Assembly: GCA_002633025.1 (NCBI GenBank)
Contig: NMRB01000471.1
Span: forward strand, 289,814 to 353,813
Length of the DNA stretch: 64,000 nucleotides
Origin: Notospermus geniculatus
Taxonomy: Eukaryota > Nemertea > Pilidiophora > Heteronemertea > Lineidae
Direction of reading: 5' to 3'
Shown: positions 1-12,013 of the stretch, in pieces
Numbering within the stretch: the first letter of the stretch is position 1
How the letters are laid out: each line of letters begins with the position of its first letter
Translations under genes and position numbers: made by a program
The notes under the pieces: generated by a model
The model's database searches: none
Told to the model about the DNA's origin: nothing
The model's input: the letters and a program-made list of their open reading frames with translations, nothing else

Positions 1-310
1 CTAATAAAATGAAGTAAGTTGCCACTTAAGCGGCCTATCCACATGCAATATTATTGCACAATATGAGGATCAAAATGGGCAATATTATTGCCAATCTTTC
101 TCCCATCCATTATGCCAGAAGCACATGACACTCATTTTGGGCCCCATATTGTGCAATAATAGGGCCGTTTAGACGGCAAGCCAAAAAACCACATTCAGAT
201 TCGATGCGATCGGATCGCATGTGGACTTTTGCCTGTCGTCTAAACGGACCTATTATTGTACCGTGGAAAAACCGCTTTAAGCCCCTGTCACAAATGTAGG
301 CCTGTTTATT
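1..310. mobile_element. MITE family A copy 1 (interrupted by a nested element)
   Basis: The arms CTTAAGCGG..CAATATTATTGCACAATAT (from 26) and ..CCGCTTTAAG (to 281) are inverted. Sequence from 1 to about 310 is nearly identical to 9453-9674 except for an insertion at about 160-252. Because identity extends beyond the inverted ends (CTAATAAAATGAAGTAAG at the left edge), either the element is longer than the visible arms or the whole block was duplicated. Confidence 0.75.
160..252. mobile_element. Nested foldback element inside family A copy 1
   Basis: TAGGGCCGTTTAGACGGCA at the left and the inverted TGTCGTCTAAACGGACCTA at the right bound about 93 bp with a further palindrome inside (GATGCGATCGGATCGCAT). 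Copy 3 of the host element at 9610-9618 reads straight through and so represents the empty site. Confidence 0.7.
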
Positions 311-341
311 ATGGTTCCCGATCACTAAGATCGGGAACCAT
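311..341. repeat. Short perfect hairpin GGTTCCCGATC / GATCGGGAACC
   Basis: Two 11-bp arms separated by ACTAA, immediately after the family A copy 1 block and before a GT microsatellite. Confidence 0.7.
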
Positions 342-355
342 ATTGTTTTTGGTCA

Positions 356-403
356 TGGTGTCTGTGTATCTGTGTGTGTGTGTGTCTGTGTGTGTGTGTG
401 TGT
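356..403. repeat. GT microsatellite
   Basis: Interrupted TGTGTG repeats with occasional TC and TA steps. Confidence 0.9.
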
Positions 404-449
404 CCGTCTGTCACGCCTTCATATCTTATCTCCTTCAACATCCGTAGCA

Positions 450-3400
450 GCCATTGTCCGCGGTGTCCGTGAGGAGCGCACTGAGTGACCACGCCGATCA
501 TTACATCGGCGTGGGCTTGGAACTCAAGGACAACGATGCAAATATATCATTATTTTACTGAATATATTGACTTGACCCAGCAGTGGAGAGACAGGACACA
601 AAACCTGTGAAAATTCAATTGGAGCATGGGCGATAACGATTCGGCAGATGAAAATTTCTTCTTTTTTTTCACTTCGTAAGCAAAACACCTACGCGGTACA
701 AGGAATCTGTTTTGTGATATTTTACAAAAATTCTACATTTTACAAAGTGTGTCAAAACACACTGTAATTTTTACATGATTCTGAATCACCTCTTCAACAT
801 CATGAAAGAAAGTTAGTAACTCTTTGCCAAGAGAAATGATATTTGCAGCAAGTTTCAGGATAGCTTTATGCCTTAAGCCAACATTTTATACTCAAGAAAC
901 TTCGTTGCAAAGTTCTTTGAACAATCTCACAAGTTTCGTGTCTGTCTTCAAAATATTTGAACGTTTCAAAAGAAGTTAACGATAGAGGCAGAGTTATTAG
1001 GCACTTTCTAACGGTATTTGTTTGCTGTAGCTAGTCTATTTGTTCTCAATCAAGTTGTTTGAGGATGATATGGCTACTAAACTGCCATGTCATCAAGCCC
1101 CCAATCCTAATCGAGGTAAATTGTTTATATCTGCATACACCGAAGAGAAATGCCTCAACTCGCCCCCCCCCCCGAGTCCAGCAGGCGGCATATTCTGTCA
1201 AAGTTTTCGCAGTGTGGGACGGAGTCAAAACTATTTGAAGAACGATTGTTCCTATCTTGGAGGAATTATGCTAATGCAGTATAATTCCCCCAAGTTCCTA
1301 TCAACCAACAGAAGGATCTTTCTTCAAAATTATTTCCCATTCATTCCTGAGGATATGAGAAATTTTCAGCAGAAGATACATAGGGCCTACTGCCTGCTCC
1401 AACCTGGAGGCAGATGAGTTACGCAACAAATTCTAAGAAGCAAATTTTACAAAGTTTACAATGCCCTGCATTCGTTTTTATAAAAGAGTGGAAAAAAGTT
1501 CGACGAAATAAATCACCAAACACGAAAATCGCCAGAAGATGGAAAAACAATTTGACTCGAACAAGCAAAAGCAATTTAAACACTGGGTCAAGAGGTGTCG
1601 TCCACAATTTTCAATTGTCACGCCCCAAAACGTTACATAAAAAATCGAGAAGGTCACCCATTGTGATTATTTCATTTTCAGAAAGCTAATTTACTACTGG
1701 ATGATGGAGTTTACGATGACCCATATCGGCCTTTTGTTCTTTACAATAATCACTTTAAAGAAACTCAAGGTTAAGTTCACAAAATAGCCATTACCTTGCC
1801 GTCAGGAGTGGGCGCTGTGGAAGGACACAACATTTGAGCCAACCTCATTTAATGTGCCGGAATTAATTGAATGTCATTCGGCCAATGTTAAAGAAAAGGT
1901 TTAGCTTTTTTATGGCGGTCATAAAACATTTTCACCACAAAATTTTCTTCTTAACTCTTTTACTATCAAGAGCTATTATGATGAAAGAAAAATATGTAAA
2001 AATGCTTAAAATGCATCTGAAACCACCACATAGGTATTCAGTGGAAAGCTTGGAGTGAGTGTTTCATGCTGTATGTATACATGTACATGTAAGTGATAGC
2101 AAAATAGACCTTAATTTTTGATGATAGATTTCCCTCAAAACTTTAAGACTTTGGGATTTGTTAGTTTTAGTGGTGAACGAAAGTTTTCCTCACAAAATTT
2201 GACAATCATGATGAATACATGAAAAGTCAAGTTTAACGATATTCAGTGTCGGAAATGTTTCCCACTTTTTTCCTGCAGTTCAAGTATTTTAAACGCCCAC
2301 GTTGTCAAAGCTCATCAAAATTTTAAAACTTTAACATCACTAATTAATGATTTTTTAACATATTCTTGCAGATGATACACTAGTAGAAAATGAAGTCTAT
2401 CTCTGACTGTTCTGTGCATAAGGAAGTGTATATAATGTATCTGCATGATAGGAAAAATAGATATTTTTGATGACATTATTAACACTAACACAAGCAAAAA
2501 ACACTCAGAACAGAAAGAGAAAATTCATTTGACGTGGTGTTTAGGGAGAACAGAAAGGCATTCCGTATCAGTTTTTAGAGGGAAACATCACATTTGATGA
2601 CGGCATTGAAATAAAATGCACTTAGCAAAAAACTAAAGCATCTCCTCAAAAAAAATAAAAAATCAAACCTAAATTATGAAAGAAAACTATCTTGAAACAT
2701 TACCTAACTCTTGACATCGGCGGCGCGTCTTTCTGAAACTGCAAAAATTAACATTCATTTGGTACACAACTTAATTTGATTTTTTGGATAACTTTTTTTT
2801 AAATCTTCTGTGTAATTTTAGAAATTTCACGAGTTGCCATCATTCTTTGATGAAGTTTCCCTAAATGTTGATTTCTTGTTAGCCAATGACGCTTTCGTTA
2901 CAAACGGTGTTAAACAATTCAAGACGATTTGGAAGAAAGAATGTTATAACACAGACTGTTAAAAATCAATACGGTTCGATACGAGTTTGGTCCTGAAATC
3001 CTTCTCTGTTATTCAACAGACATCATAATTATAATACAAATATTTCCAGTGTTTTCTGACCTTCTTTTCTGAACTATTTCTGATCCGTTCAATAACGCAA
3101 CGCATTTCATTAACTTTTTTTAAAGTTGAATAAAGGGATTCGCTATTCTTTTAGATTATGAATCCACATACATGTATTGTGAAAAAATCCGATTGAATGT
3201 CAGATCAAGTCTTCGCACGAACATGCCCATCCTTGCATACCCTGTGAAATTCACCATTGTCTGGCAAAACAATGGAATCTCCGCATTAAAAATATTGCAC
3301 GGTATTGCTCAAGGGGATATCTGGGTCAATCACATTCATTTTGCGCAAGGCCACCGACAGGAAGTGACGTAAGTCAATAGGGCAGACAAGGAAGCCTCGG

Positions 3401-4070
3401 TTTCGACTGACCTAAATATCGATTTGAAGCAAGAAATGTTATAGCGTGAAAAAAAATATTATTGTATAAATATAAAACGACCACCGACACAGACTACCAT
3501 GCATTTGAACGCCAGTCTGATTGATTTTTTTTTTCAGAATTGATTTGCTGTCTGCAGAGCGGTTTGATCGTGACATCTACTGTGTCTGTGTGTATGCAAG
3601 GCCACGTTCGCAGTGTACGGTCAATGCGACAGCAGTGTGGAATTGTGATCTATACCAACCAAACGACAGGACTGAACAAACACACTATTATCAGCCCTTC
3701 TGCTTCAAGATCATATCAAATTTTGCTATCTTTTTTCTATTTTCATAAAAACATGATCAACACAATGAAGAATCTGAAGTTTCTGAACGTTTCATTTCCC
3801 TAAATTAAGCTTTCAAGCAAATTAGACTTGGTCCTGGCATGATGAATACATGTAACTCATTTAGAACTTTTTTTTCAGAATGCCCATTCAATTTCGTCCT
3901 GGAAACATAAGACTATACCCTGGAGAGATTTCGCCCATACGTAACTATACATTTGGTCTATACCAGCACAATTTACAGTTACTTTACACCAAAATGCCAG
4001 TTGTTAGGTCACAGAGACATACATGTAGGCTACATGTATGAATTTGCCACTGCGGGCCGGATCTAGCTCC
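450..4070. other. No gene recognised
   Basis: AT-rich sequence with only short chance frames. Poly-C at 1161-1173. A TACATGTACATGTAAG cluster lies near 2075. No splice-bounded coding exon, RNA gene or clear inverted repeat was recognised. Confidence 0.5.
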
Positions 4071-4077
4071 TTCGACA

Positions 4078-4630
4078 TTATATCAAAACCGTCAATCCCC
4101 CCCCCCCCCCCCGCTGTGTGGTCATCAATGCCCACCATCACCAACTGGAGCCCTGATAGCCGAGTGGTTATCACGTCTGCTCATCAAGCGGCAGGTCCCG
4201 GATTCGAATCCAGCCCGTGCCATATGGGATTTCATTCCCGGTTCTTCACGTCCGTCGCATGGGACAGTAAGCCGTGGCGCCTTGTACCTTGTTTCCTGCA
4301 AGGGCTGGTAAAAGACCCATCCAAGTGAGGAACATGAGTAGCTTGAGATGGCCTCCTACGTACTTACCAGGGCCAATAATGCTATGGCCGCGGCCCTGAC
4401 GGAAAAATAAAATACAATGCAAATACCCACAGGAGAAGCTGGACTTCGGTTATGCCAGGACCTATGCGACCAAATCAACAGCCTGCTGTGGTGGTCCGCA
4501 ATGCCGACCATCACCAACAACAGGAGAAGCTGGACCTCGGCATACCAGGACCTATTGTGACCATATCAACAGCCTGCTGTATGGTCCGCAATGCCCACCA
4601 TCACCTGGACACAGGCAATGCCAGACCACT
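4078..4630. repeat. Minisatellite of about 90-bp units, split by a SINE
   Basis: Units share AGGAGAAGCTGGAC, CCAGGACCTAT, ATCAACAGCCTGCTGT, GGTCCGCAATGCC and ACCATCACC. Two units lie at about 4430-4525 and 4526-4615. A partial unit (GTGTGGTCATCAATGCCCAC, to 4145) lies on the other side of the SINE. Confidence 0.75.
4148..4424 (+). mobile_element. tRNA-derived SINE
   Basis: A tRNA-like head with A box TGATAGCCGAGTGGTTA (from 4154) and B box GGATTCGAATCC (4200-4211) is followed by an unrelated body (CCTTGTTTCCTGCAAGGGCT, AGACCCATCC) and an AT-rich tail, GGAAAAATAAAATACAATGC. The head plus body and tail distinguish it from a true tRNA gene. Confidence 0.8.
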
Positions 4631-4639
4631 TTGACCTTA

Positions 4640-6520
4640 TGACAAGACATTCTGAAAATGACTTTAGACTTATCATTTCGTCACTCACGACCAAAACAAG
4701 GTAAATATCAAGTCACAACCTGGTGAAACCACTCCAATAAAATTTATCGACAGCAGGCCTATAAATCTTTGTTCACACAAAAGAGTCACAATTGATACCA
4801 TCTCTTGTTGACTAAAAAGACCACAGAAGTAATGTCAACTGCGAAAAACTGATATTTCAATCAATGCACAAGTTTTAGGTGAGAAATCGAGTTGTATCAG
4901 ATGACCAACGAAGCGGGCCGTCGAGACATTCAGTTTTTGTCAGCAGTTGGCCTCAACAAAGAAGGAAATATGTCACGCAGAGGATTATACGTCAATAAAC
5001 AAAGGGTCATGACTGGTTTTGTACATTCAAGGTTACGTATTTGACCGATTGTTGACATTGGCAAGGGTGCCGTGGGCCAAATATTCGAACGTATACATGT
5101 ATACAGAAGCGATGGCCGTTATTAAAGATAAGTCTCAAGGTCCTCTTTGGGAGCAAACAGAGCAACATAAAAGATTTTCATTAAAACTTTTGTATTAAAT
5201 TTGATAAGGCACTAAATAAGTACATTATTGTACATGTACCATGAAGTGGAATGAAATTGGCCCTGTGGAGATCTTCAACTTTGTACAACGTACAAGTCAA
5301 TTTCACCAAAGAAATTTCTTCAGCTTCCAAAGATATTCGTTTTTCAACTTTGTCGGCAGTTAAAAATTGTCAACGATTGATGTCAAATGAATGCCGTTTT
5401 GTGTATGGATTGTGGTGAGATGACAATTTAAAAACACAACAAACTCATTCTGCTATTGATTAGCGAAGAAAAACCAAAATTGTCTTCTTGTCTGTGGATT
5501 TTGACGAGTTCAGATTTTGAGAACATAACAAGAAACTCAGTCCTCTTCATTTATTTTCAATTGATCGGCAAAAAACACCACCGAAACAATTCTCAGAAAG
5601 ATTTGCCATCACTTTTTGACTTTCTATCCAAATATTTTGGGGACATTTGGGGGTTTCTTGGCGCATATTTATCAGAGATTAAAGAACAACCAGTTTACTC
5701 ATAGCCAGAACTAATTTTTGTTAGATACAATAGGCAAAGTTGTGAACTTATACGTTGAAGTGAACATACTTGTTTATTTGTGAACATACTGATAGATTTG
5801 ATTACACTGATAGATTTTGTGACGTCTACTGGGGTAGGGTTGAAGCTTTCAATCGTAGCCCACTATCTAAAAACGACCCATATATTTTAAGGGCATTTTA
5901 ATTGTTGACTTCTTATACATTTCACATAGAATCAAGAGCCCGGTACCTAGTTACCCATAGTTATTCCGGTGAATTGCTCTTGACTCGGACAGCTGTGGCA
6001 TGAGTATGTAACAGTCGAGATTCAGCAAACTCTCATCAACACGTGTTACGTTTTTCCTTTTTTCCTATCGGCTTACCATCCGTTCATTGGTTCTATGTAA
6101 TGTACATCCTGAAATGTTTGGTGCATTGATCCCTCGACATGCTTGAAATTGACAGCATTTAAACTGCAAAAGCTTGTTCATTAAACCACTTTTCCCTGAA
6201 TCTGAATTTTCACCAAAAAATGCATGAAAATGCGACCGTCCACGTGGCGGACATATATTTAGGTCTCTGCGAGGAAATACCGGATTTAGGCTGAAATGAG
6301 TAGATAGGGGCTGTAGATATGTGGCAGAACTCAGCTACAGGCAGACCGAGCACTTCACCATGAAGGCCAATAAGTCCAATTAACCGACAAAGTTGAAATG
6401 GGCCCTTTGTTCAACACAAAAGATAAGTGTCACACTCTGACTTAAGTAGGCCTATGTTTATGAATATGGACCCTGATGTCATATGGTGAGAACTGTGGGA
6501 CCGCCATCTTTGTTGGAAAG
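4640..6520. other. No gene recognised
   Basis: Moderately AT-rich, with short chance frames and a few TACATGTA words (near 5095 and 5231). Nothing with coding or RNA-gene structure was seen. Confidence 0.5.
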
Positions 6521-6524
6521 GTCT

Positions 6525-6973
6525 ATAGCTGCGCTTCCACTACAGAAAAAGCCGGTATTTGTCCGGGCTTATTCTGCTTCCATTACAGAATGTCCGTCCG
6601 TGTTTAATAAGCCCGGTTCTAATAAGTGCGGATCTATTAAGCTCGGATAGCATAGCCGAGTATACACCGAATCTAAATTAGATGCGGATCAACAACGGTG
6701 TTTTCTCTTACTAGTGGAATGGCAATAAGTCCGGATCTATTTGTAGTATTATGTTCGCCTACAGGTGGCTTAAGATCGCTTGCGACATTGCGCATGCTCA
6801 AAAGTACCAGAACAATACACGGTTTACTCCACTTATCGCCATCTGTAGCCGAACTTACTAACCTCAAATCCAGTAGTGGAAGCGCAAGCCGTGAAATCCG
6901 GTCTTATTTATATGCGGATCGACACCGGTACTATTAAGACCGGATATAAAAGCTGTAATGGAAACGCAGCTAT
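6525..6973. mobile_element. Foldback element, about 450 bp, ends ATAGCTGCGYTTCCA
   Basis: The left end ATAGCTGCGCTTCCACTACA and the right end TGTAATGGAAACGCAGCTAT are inverted. Sub-terminal blocks around CCGG, GATGCGGATC and AATAAG repeat in both orientations. Longer than the other MITEs here, but with no transposase frame. Confidence 0.75.
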
Positions 6974-7201
6974 TTGGTGACTAAATCAACAGGTTGCTTC
7001 AGCTGTGTGTTTTATGAAGAAGGGTATTATTGAAGTACGTCATCCTCATCGGTTTCTGATACAACACTACTAAGAATAACCATTGGTCTTCTTTTATTGG
7101 GTCTAAGTATCTAAATAATCAACATAAAACCCTCTACTACGTGTTATACCTGATTCTAGAATACATGAATAGTCACGACCGAAGAGGAATTGGATTCGCT
7201 A

Positions 7202-7357
7202 AAGCTGCCCATACACGATCAATATTATTGCACAATATGAGGATCACAATGGGCAATATTATTGTCAATCTTTCTTCTAATTATCATGCTAGAAGCACAC
7301 GACCACCCATTTGGGCCCCATATTGTGCAATAATATTGCGCCGTGTATGGGCGGCTT
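7202..7357. mobile_element. MITE family A copy 2
   Basis: A complete foldback: AAGCTGCCCATACACG at the left, CGTGTATGGGCGGCTT at the right, with CAATATTATTGCACAATAT arms and the same interior (GGGCAATATTATTG, AGAAGCACA) as copies 1 and 3. Confidence 0.8.
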
Positions 7358-7374
7358 AACCTATCTGACAAGAA

Positions 7375-7781
7375 TTGAAATGGTAATAGATCAATGCAAT
7401 ATTAATTGCAATAATAGATTGATAGATATTAATGCGTATCTTACCTTAAACGACCGTGGTGTGCATGTGACATCGACTGCAAGTTCGCAGGAATAAGTTC
7501 CACAAATCTTTCACTCTTCACGCAAGGTTGTAGGCCTATGTTTTTCTGTCCTAACTATATCGCATCAAGTTGAAATGGTAATTAATAGATCAATGTAATA
7601 TTAATAGATCAATTGCAATGATAATAGATTGATAATGAGTATCTTACCTTAAACGACGTGGTGGGACCGTTGACAACTTCGACCTGCAAATTCCCAGGCG
7701 TAACTGCCATAAATCTTCCCTTCTATAAGCTAGGCTGTACGTATTTCTGTCCCAAACTACCGGTACACATCACGTCGAGTT
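7375..7781. repeat. Tandem duplication, two units of about 200 bp
   Basis: Unit 1 (7375-7567) and unit 2 (7568-7781) share TTGAAATGGTAAT, AGATCAATG, AATATTAAT, ATAGATTGATA, GTATCTTACCTTAAACGAC and TTTCTGTCC in the same order, with many substitutions and small indels. Confidence 0.75.
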
Positions 7782-8249
7782 GCTGTGGAAAAAATTCACA
7801 AAGTTACGCGACTCATTGTTTTGGGTAACGCCCACTGTGTCACCAGGTCAAACCGACCAAGTCACCATTAGTATAACCTAAGAATCGGATCTGTTGCTGG
7901 GGTCAGCATGGTCCGCAGACGATGACCCGGACCTATATGGGTCGGAGTCTGTCCCTAGGGTACAGACTGTGACAGTATTATGACAATGATACGCAACCTT
8001 TTGTTCTGAGGGTAGGAGATTAACAGGAAATACGTAAGCCTGATTGGTGCGATCAAGAACTGCCTCTAGTCGGGATTGATAACTAGATTTTTAATTCAAT
8101 TTTGGATCGTTTTTGCACTAAATCTATGTCTGTCGCTGCAATGAACTTAGGATAAAGGTCTTTGTAATCTGGCGACATTTTCCAACATTTTTACATTTAC
8201 GAAATTCTGCAGACCCAAGTCCAGCGAGCCATCGAAAAACCAGATACCT

Positions 8250-8403
8250 CATTTACAAAGCTCACGAAAATTTTAAGGGTAGGCCTAGGCAAATCCTTCG
8301 TCAGGCTGATAGTAAACAACTTGTTGCCCGCAAATGGACAACAGTTTATGCATCCCGTAAAGTTACAACAGCCTTGGACCTTATTCACGAAGTTGTCGTA
8401 ACC
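8250..8403. mobile_element. MITE family B copy 1 (diverged)
   Basis: Shares TTACAAAGCTC, TTTAAGGGTA, GCAAATCCTT, GTCAGGCTGATAGT and TATTCACGAAG with the copy at 14266-14389. A further inverted stretch (CCATTTGCGGG, CTATTGTTCACTC) continues to about 8457, suggesting a second partial copy. Confidence 0.65.
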
Positions 8404-8471
8404 CCGTGACTTTTCGGAGTGATCTTGTCCATTTGCGGGAAACCTATTGTTCACTCACCAACCTTACAACG

Positions 8472-8647
8472 GGCAGGGGCGGGATACACAATCATGGGAA
8501 AGAGGGGGCACAGCCAGCGCACATCGTGGAAAACCTCCGTCAAATTTAAACATCTCTTCAATTTCAAAATTTCCTGGTCAGTTTTAAAGATTTTCCACAA
8601 AATAGGGGGGGCCGGGTGTGCCCCCCCCCCCTTGGATCCGCACCTGA
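8472..8647. mobile_element. Foldback element with G/C-run ends (GGATCC class)
   Basis: Begins AGGGGCGGGATAC.. with AAGAGGGGGC and ends GCCCCC..TTGGATCCGCACCTG. Related to the GCGCGGATCC..GGGGGTGCACCCCC element at 39910-40031. Confidence 0.55.
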
Positions 8648-8699
8648 AGTGTTTGCGTAACCATACATTTACGGGAGACTTGTGAATAAAGTCCTTGTT

Positions 8700-9450
8700 T
8701 GGTACATAGGCCTAGTGCATGCAACGTACACTATTTACATGCATGTCATAGTCCGAGCAGAATTCCCAGGCCTGGAATTAATTCAATACCATTTCTAGGC
8801 CTACACGCGGGTCAACTATTTCACACATTTTTTTGTGCATTCGTGATCCAAAGTTCAGTGATGCAAGTAGGCTACATCCCCCTCCCCTTTGCGGACTTTC
8901 GCAAGGGGTCTACCGGGGGGTCACTGTGTTCACGGGCATTTTCTTACTTATCCACTTATCAATCAATTGCGAATGGGCCCGTGGGCCTAGAGGTTCATGT
9001 TTGGACGAAAAGTTCCTGTAAACAGTTGCGGAAGTGAAAAGCCGACGACGGTACAGGTCTTCCAACATGGAAGACCTGTAGGCTACATTCAGGCATGATG
9101 CACAGTGCAAGGGCAGTGGGCCTACACTAATTTATTCCCTGGACTTGAAACTACCGGTACCTGGACGTTGGCACTGAATAACCTCGGCATGTTTCGAACC
9201 AACATGTGCACACATCGATCAGAATAGTTAGGCCTAGGCCTAAATGCGAAAGTGCAGATTCATTTTCACTCAAAAGTACCTACCTACCTATACTCACCAA
9301 TATTTCTGAACATGTGCACAGAATACATAGCGCAAAGTCGACTTGGGCTGGAACACTCCACAAGTGGTTGTCGTCGGTGCTGAAAGCGCTGGTAGCGGCT
9401 ACCGTAAAACGTTACGTAACAACGGACGTAGGCCTATGTACATCATGTAA
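8700..9450. other. No gene recognised; dense TAGGCCTA words
   Basis: AGGCCT cores recur (for example near 8706, 8797, 9118 and 9231-9240). An inverted AAGACCTGTA/GGTCTTCCA pair lies near 9050-9080. Open frames here are short and lack splice structure. Confidence 0.5.
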
Positions 9451-9478
9451 CGCTAATAAAATGAAGTAAGTCGCCACT

Positions 9479-9645
9479 TAAGCGGCCTATCCGCATGCAA
9501 TATTATTGCACAATATGAGGATCAAAATGGGCAATATTATTGCCAATCTTTCTCCCATCCATTATGCCAGAAGCACATGACACCCATTTTGGGCCCCATA
9601 TTCTGCAATAATATTGTACCGTGTACGTGGAAAAACCGCTTTAAG
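9479..9645. mobile_element. MITE family A copy 3 (uninterrupted)
   Basis: The arms match copy 1 and the insertion found in copy 1 is absent. Flanks 9453-9478 and 9646-9674 also match those of copy 1. Confidence 0.8.
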
Positions 9646-9679
9646 CCCCTGTCACAAAAGTAGGCCTGTTTATTGGAAA

Positions 9680-10200
9680 GCGACAGAGCTTTCTAATGGA
9701 TACCTCAGTGACAAGTTCCAGGGGCCTTCCAAGCTATCATTTTCGACAAAATTGTTCCCATTGAAAGGGTTAATGTTATATTATTTGAAGAAAGGTTGCA
9801 TCTTGCACCTCTCCCAGACTCGGCGTATGGAGGACCCGTGCCGCCTCTTTCAAAACTTGTTACCTTCGAGAAATAGGCGGGTCCCTTCTATAAAAGCTAT
9901 TCTACCATTGTTGGTCTTGATATCAAATAACAAATTACTTCGTAACTATTGTGAAGGGTCCGCATTGTTACCGTATTGCTGGGGGTGAAGATTTGTTCAC
10001 GACAAAATTATTGAGGGGTTGACTTGGTTCCTTATTGTCCTCCGAATTAAAAGGGAATTTTCTGGGATGAAAAAAGCGACATAGGGTATTGAAGTGATAA
10101 TATGGCGTATCATGCCATGAGAGGGGAGCTGTATTGAAGGGAGTTTATCGGGATACGGTATCTTGAATCAACAATGACCAACAGAAGGAGGGGTCGGTTG
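9680..10200. other. No gene recognised
   Basis: Mixed composition with a 124-codon chance frame and no recognisable domain or splice structure. Confidence 0.4.
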
Positions 10201-10221
10201 AAGTGTCGTCGTTTGGCTAAG

Positions 10222-10480
10222 AATTTTTCTGTACGGTTTGACACCAGGTTTTCCGACTCCAGGGAACTTTCTGCAACATCTTCAGACACGTTAGTTTCAT
10301 GAACGCGAAGTTTAGTAGTTTTACCAAATTTTTCCACCCGTTTGACAGCAGATTTTCGACCCTGAGGAAGTTTGTGCAACATCATCCAATACTTTTGTTA
10401 TACGACCGCGAATTTACCAATTCAAATTCTATACGTTTGACGTCAGCTTTTCAACTCTGATGAAATTTTTGCAACATTTA
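10222..10480. repeat. Three diverged tandem units of about 90-105 bp
   Basis: The motif TTTGAC..CAGNTTTTC..ACTC, followed by a run ending TTTNTGCAACAT, recurs at about 10237, 10340 and 10437, with ACGCGAA or CCGCGAA between units. Confidence 0.65.
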
Positions 10481-10764
10481 AGTTTCACGAACGCGTTGGA
10501 TGTCGGCTTGGGAGTAGGGAACGCTGAAAGCATTACCGATGTAACAGTAAAGAATGTACCCCTGTAAATAATGTCCAGTTCTATTGTTCCACGACGGATT
10601 ATGGTGATGGCTTTGGAAACAAATCATGTAACAACAGGAAATTTTGTTCCCAGGACAGTTTTCATGGGGATATTCTTTCCTTTCACACTCTTGTCCTCGG
10701 TGATGTCCAGCAAATTGGAAAAGTCTTGAGGAATCGTTTTTACAAGGTGTTGCCCCTTGCTGCA

Positions 10765-10904
10765 CAGGTTCTTGTGGTTCGATACTATACTAGGGAACCA
10801 CCGGTCCTGACACACTTCACTGAGAATGTGTTTTTGTATACATTCTCAGTGAAGTATGTCAGGACCGGTGGTCCCCTAGTACAGTATCGAACCACAAGAA
10901 CCTG
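10765..10904. repeat. Near-perfect 140-bp hairpin
   Basis: Arms of about 65 bp (CAGGTTCTTGTGGTTCGATA.. and its inverse) are separated by an 8-bp loop, TTTTTGTA. Only about three or four mismatches were seen. No coding frame. Confidence 0.85.
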
Positions 10905-11961
10905 CCGTGTGCTTGCTGGGGCTGCAGACCTGCTCACGCCCGGTAAAAACCCATGATGCGGTGTTGGTGGGAATGGTAGTATCCCATAACTCTAACTTGA
11001 TACTACGCCTCTAACAGTATTAGGCCTATACAATAAAAGGTAATGTCGCCACCTCCTGGATGCAAGGCCCCTTCTCAACTTCTCGAGGTCGAAATTAATT
11101 AGCACGCTCAACAGCGCGTTTGTTGTCCCACCATTTGTTGCCAAGGAATTTTATGGCGGGCTGGTGAAGCTCTTCATTCGGTGCAAAATCGTTAAACATT
11201 TAAAGTACATACGGCCGTAAAAGTACGGAAGCATTGATGGATCATGCAGGGACCGGGATGTCAACGATTCTAAAACAATGTTCCTAATACATTTGTCGAT
11301 TCCGTGTCTGTGTTTTGACTGTAACCATTGGACATCGATTGGCAATAGAGTTTACGTGATCGCCTAAAAATTGCTTCATGCCATGAAAGTTTCGTCCTTT
11401 TTTAAACCTTTCGGCATCATAAAAAATTTGAAAAAGCTTAGGCCTATCCAAAAAACACCAAATCATGTTCCCCTATAGTATTGGACTACCATTTATAACC
11501 ATAGATACCAAAGCATAGAATACCTGACACGAAGAGCTATCCGAGTTTTTTAAATTACTACTAGACCTTATCCACACAACCCAATATTGATCCTGCGTAC
11601 ACGAATCAACCTCGTTGCCATGACGTAGATCGAAATATCGACCACCGATCGGACGAGGTTGTCGTCGTCTGCTGCTCTGCAGACAGACGACATTGATTGG
11701 GAGACTACATGACACTTACCGTGCAGCCGCGAGGTCTGTGTGTGCATACGAGATCGATACTTTGAAAATGACGATTATTATTACCTGGCACGCCTGGTTG
11801 AACCGTAAACAGACATCACTCTATTAAATGGCGACTTCAAGGACTGTCGTACAGGGTGAACCCGGGCACGACCTCGCAAATCTTGACGGCAGAAATGAAA
11901 TTTACGAGGTTGGGCTACTGGAGTGGCGCTGTGGAAACTGAGGTACCGGTGTGACAAAACC

Positions 11962-12013
11962 GGACTTAGATTCCACGGGGACTTAGGCCTAAGTCCCTCG
12001 GGAATCTAAGTCC
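11962..12013. repeat. 52-bp palindrome with no loop
   Basis: GGACTTAGATTCC..GGGGACTTAGG meets its inverse CCTAAGTCCC..GGAATCTAAGTCC at an AGGCCT centre, with two mismatches. Confidence 0.85.

Noticed and set aside
4154-4215. True tRNA gene
   Set aside because: Good A and B boxes, but the cloverleaf is imperfect and a SINE body plus AT-rich tail follow.
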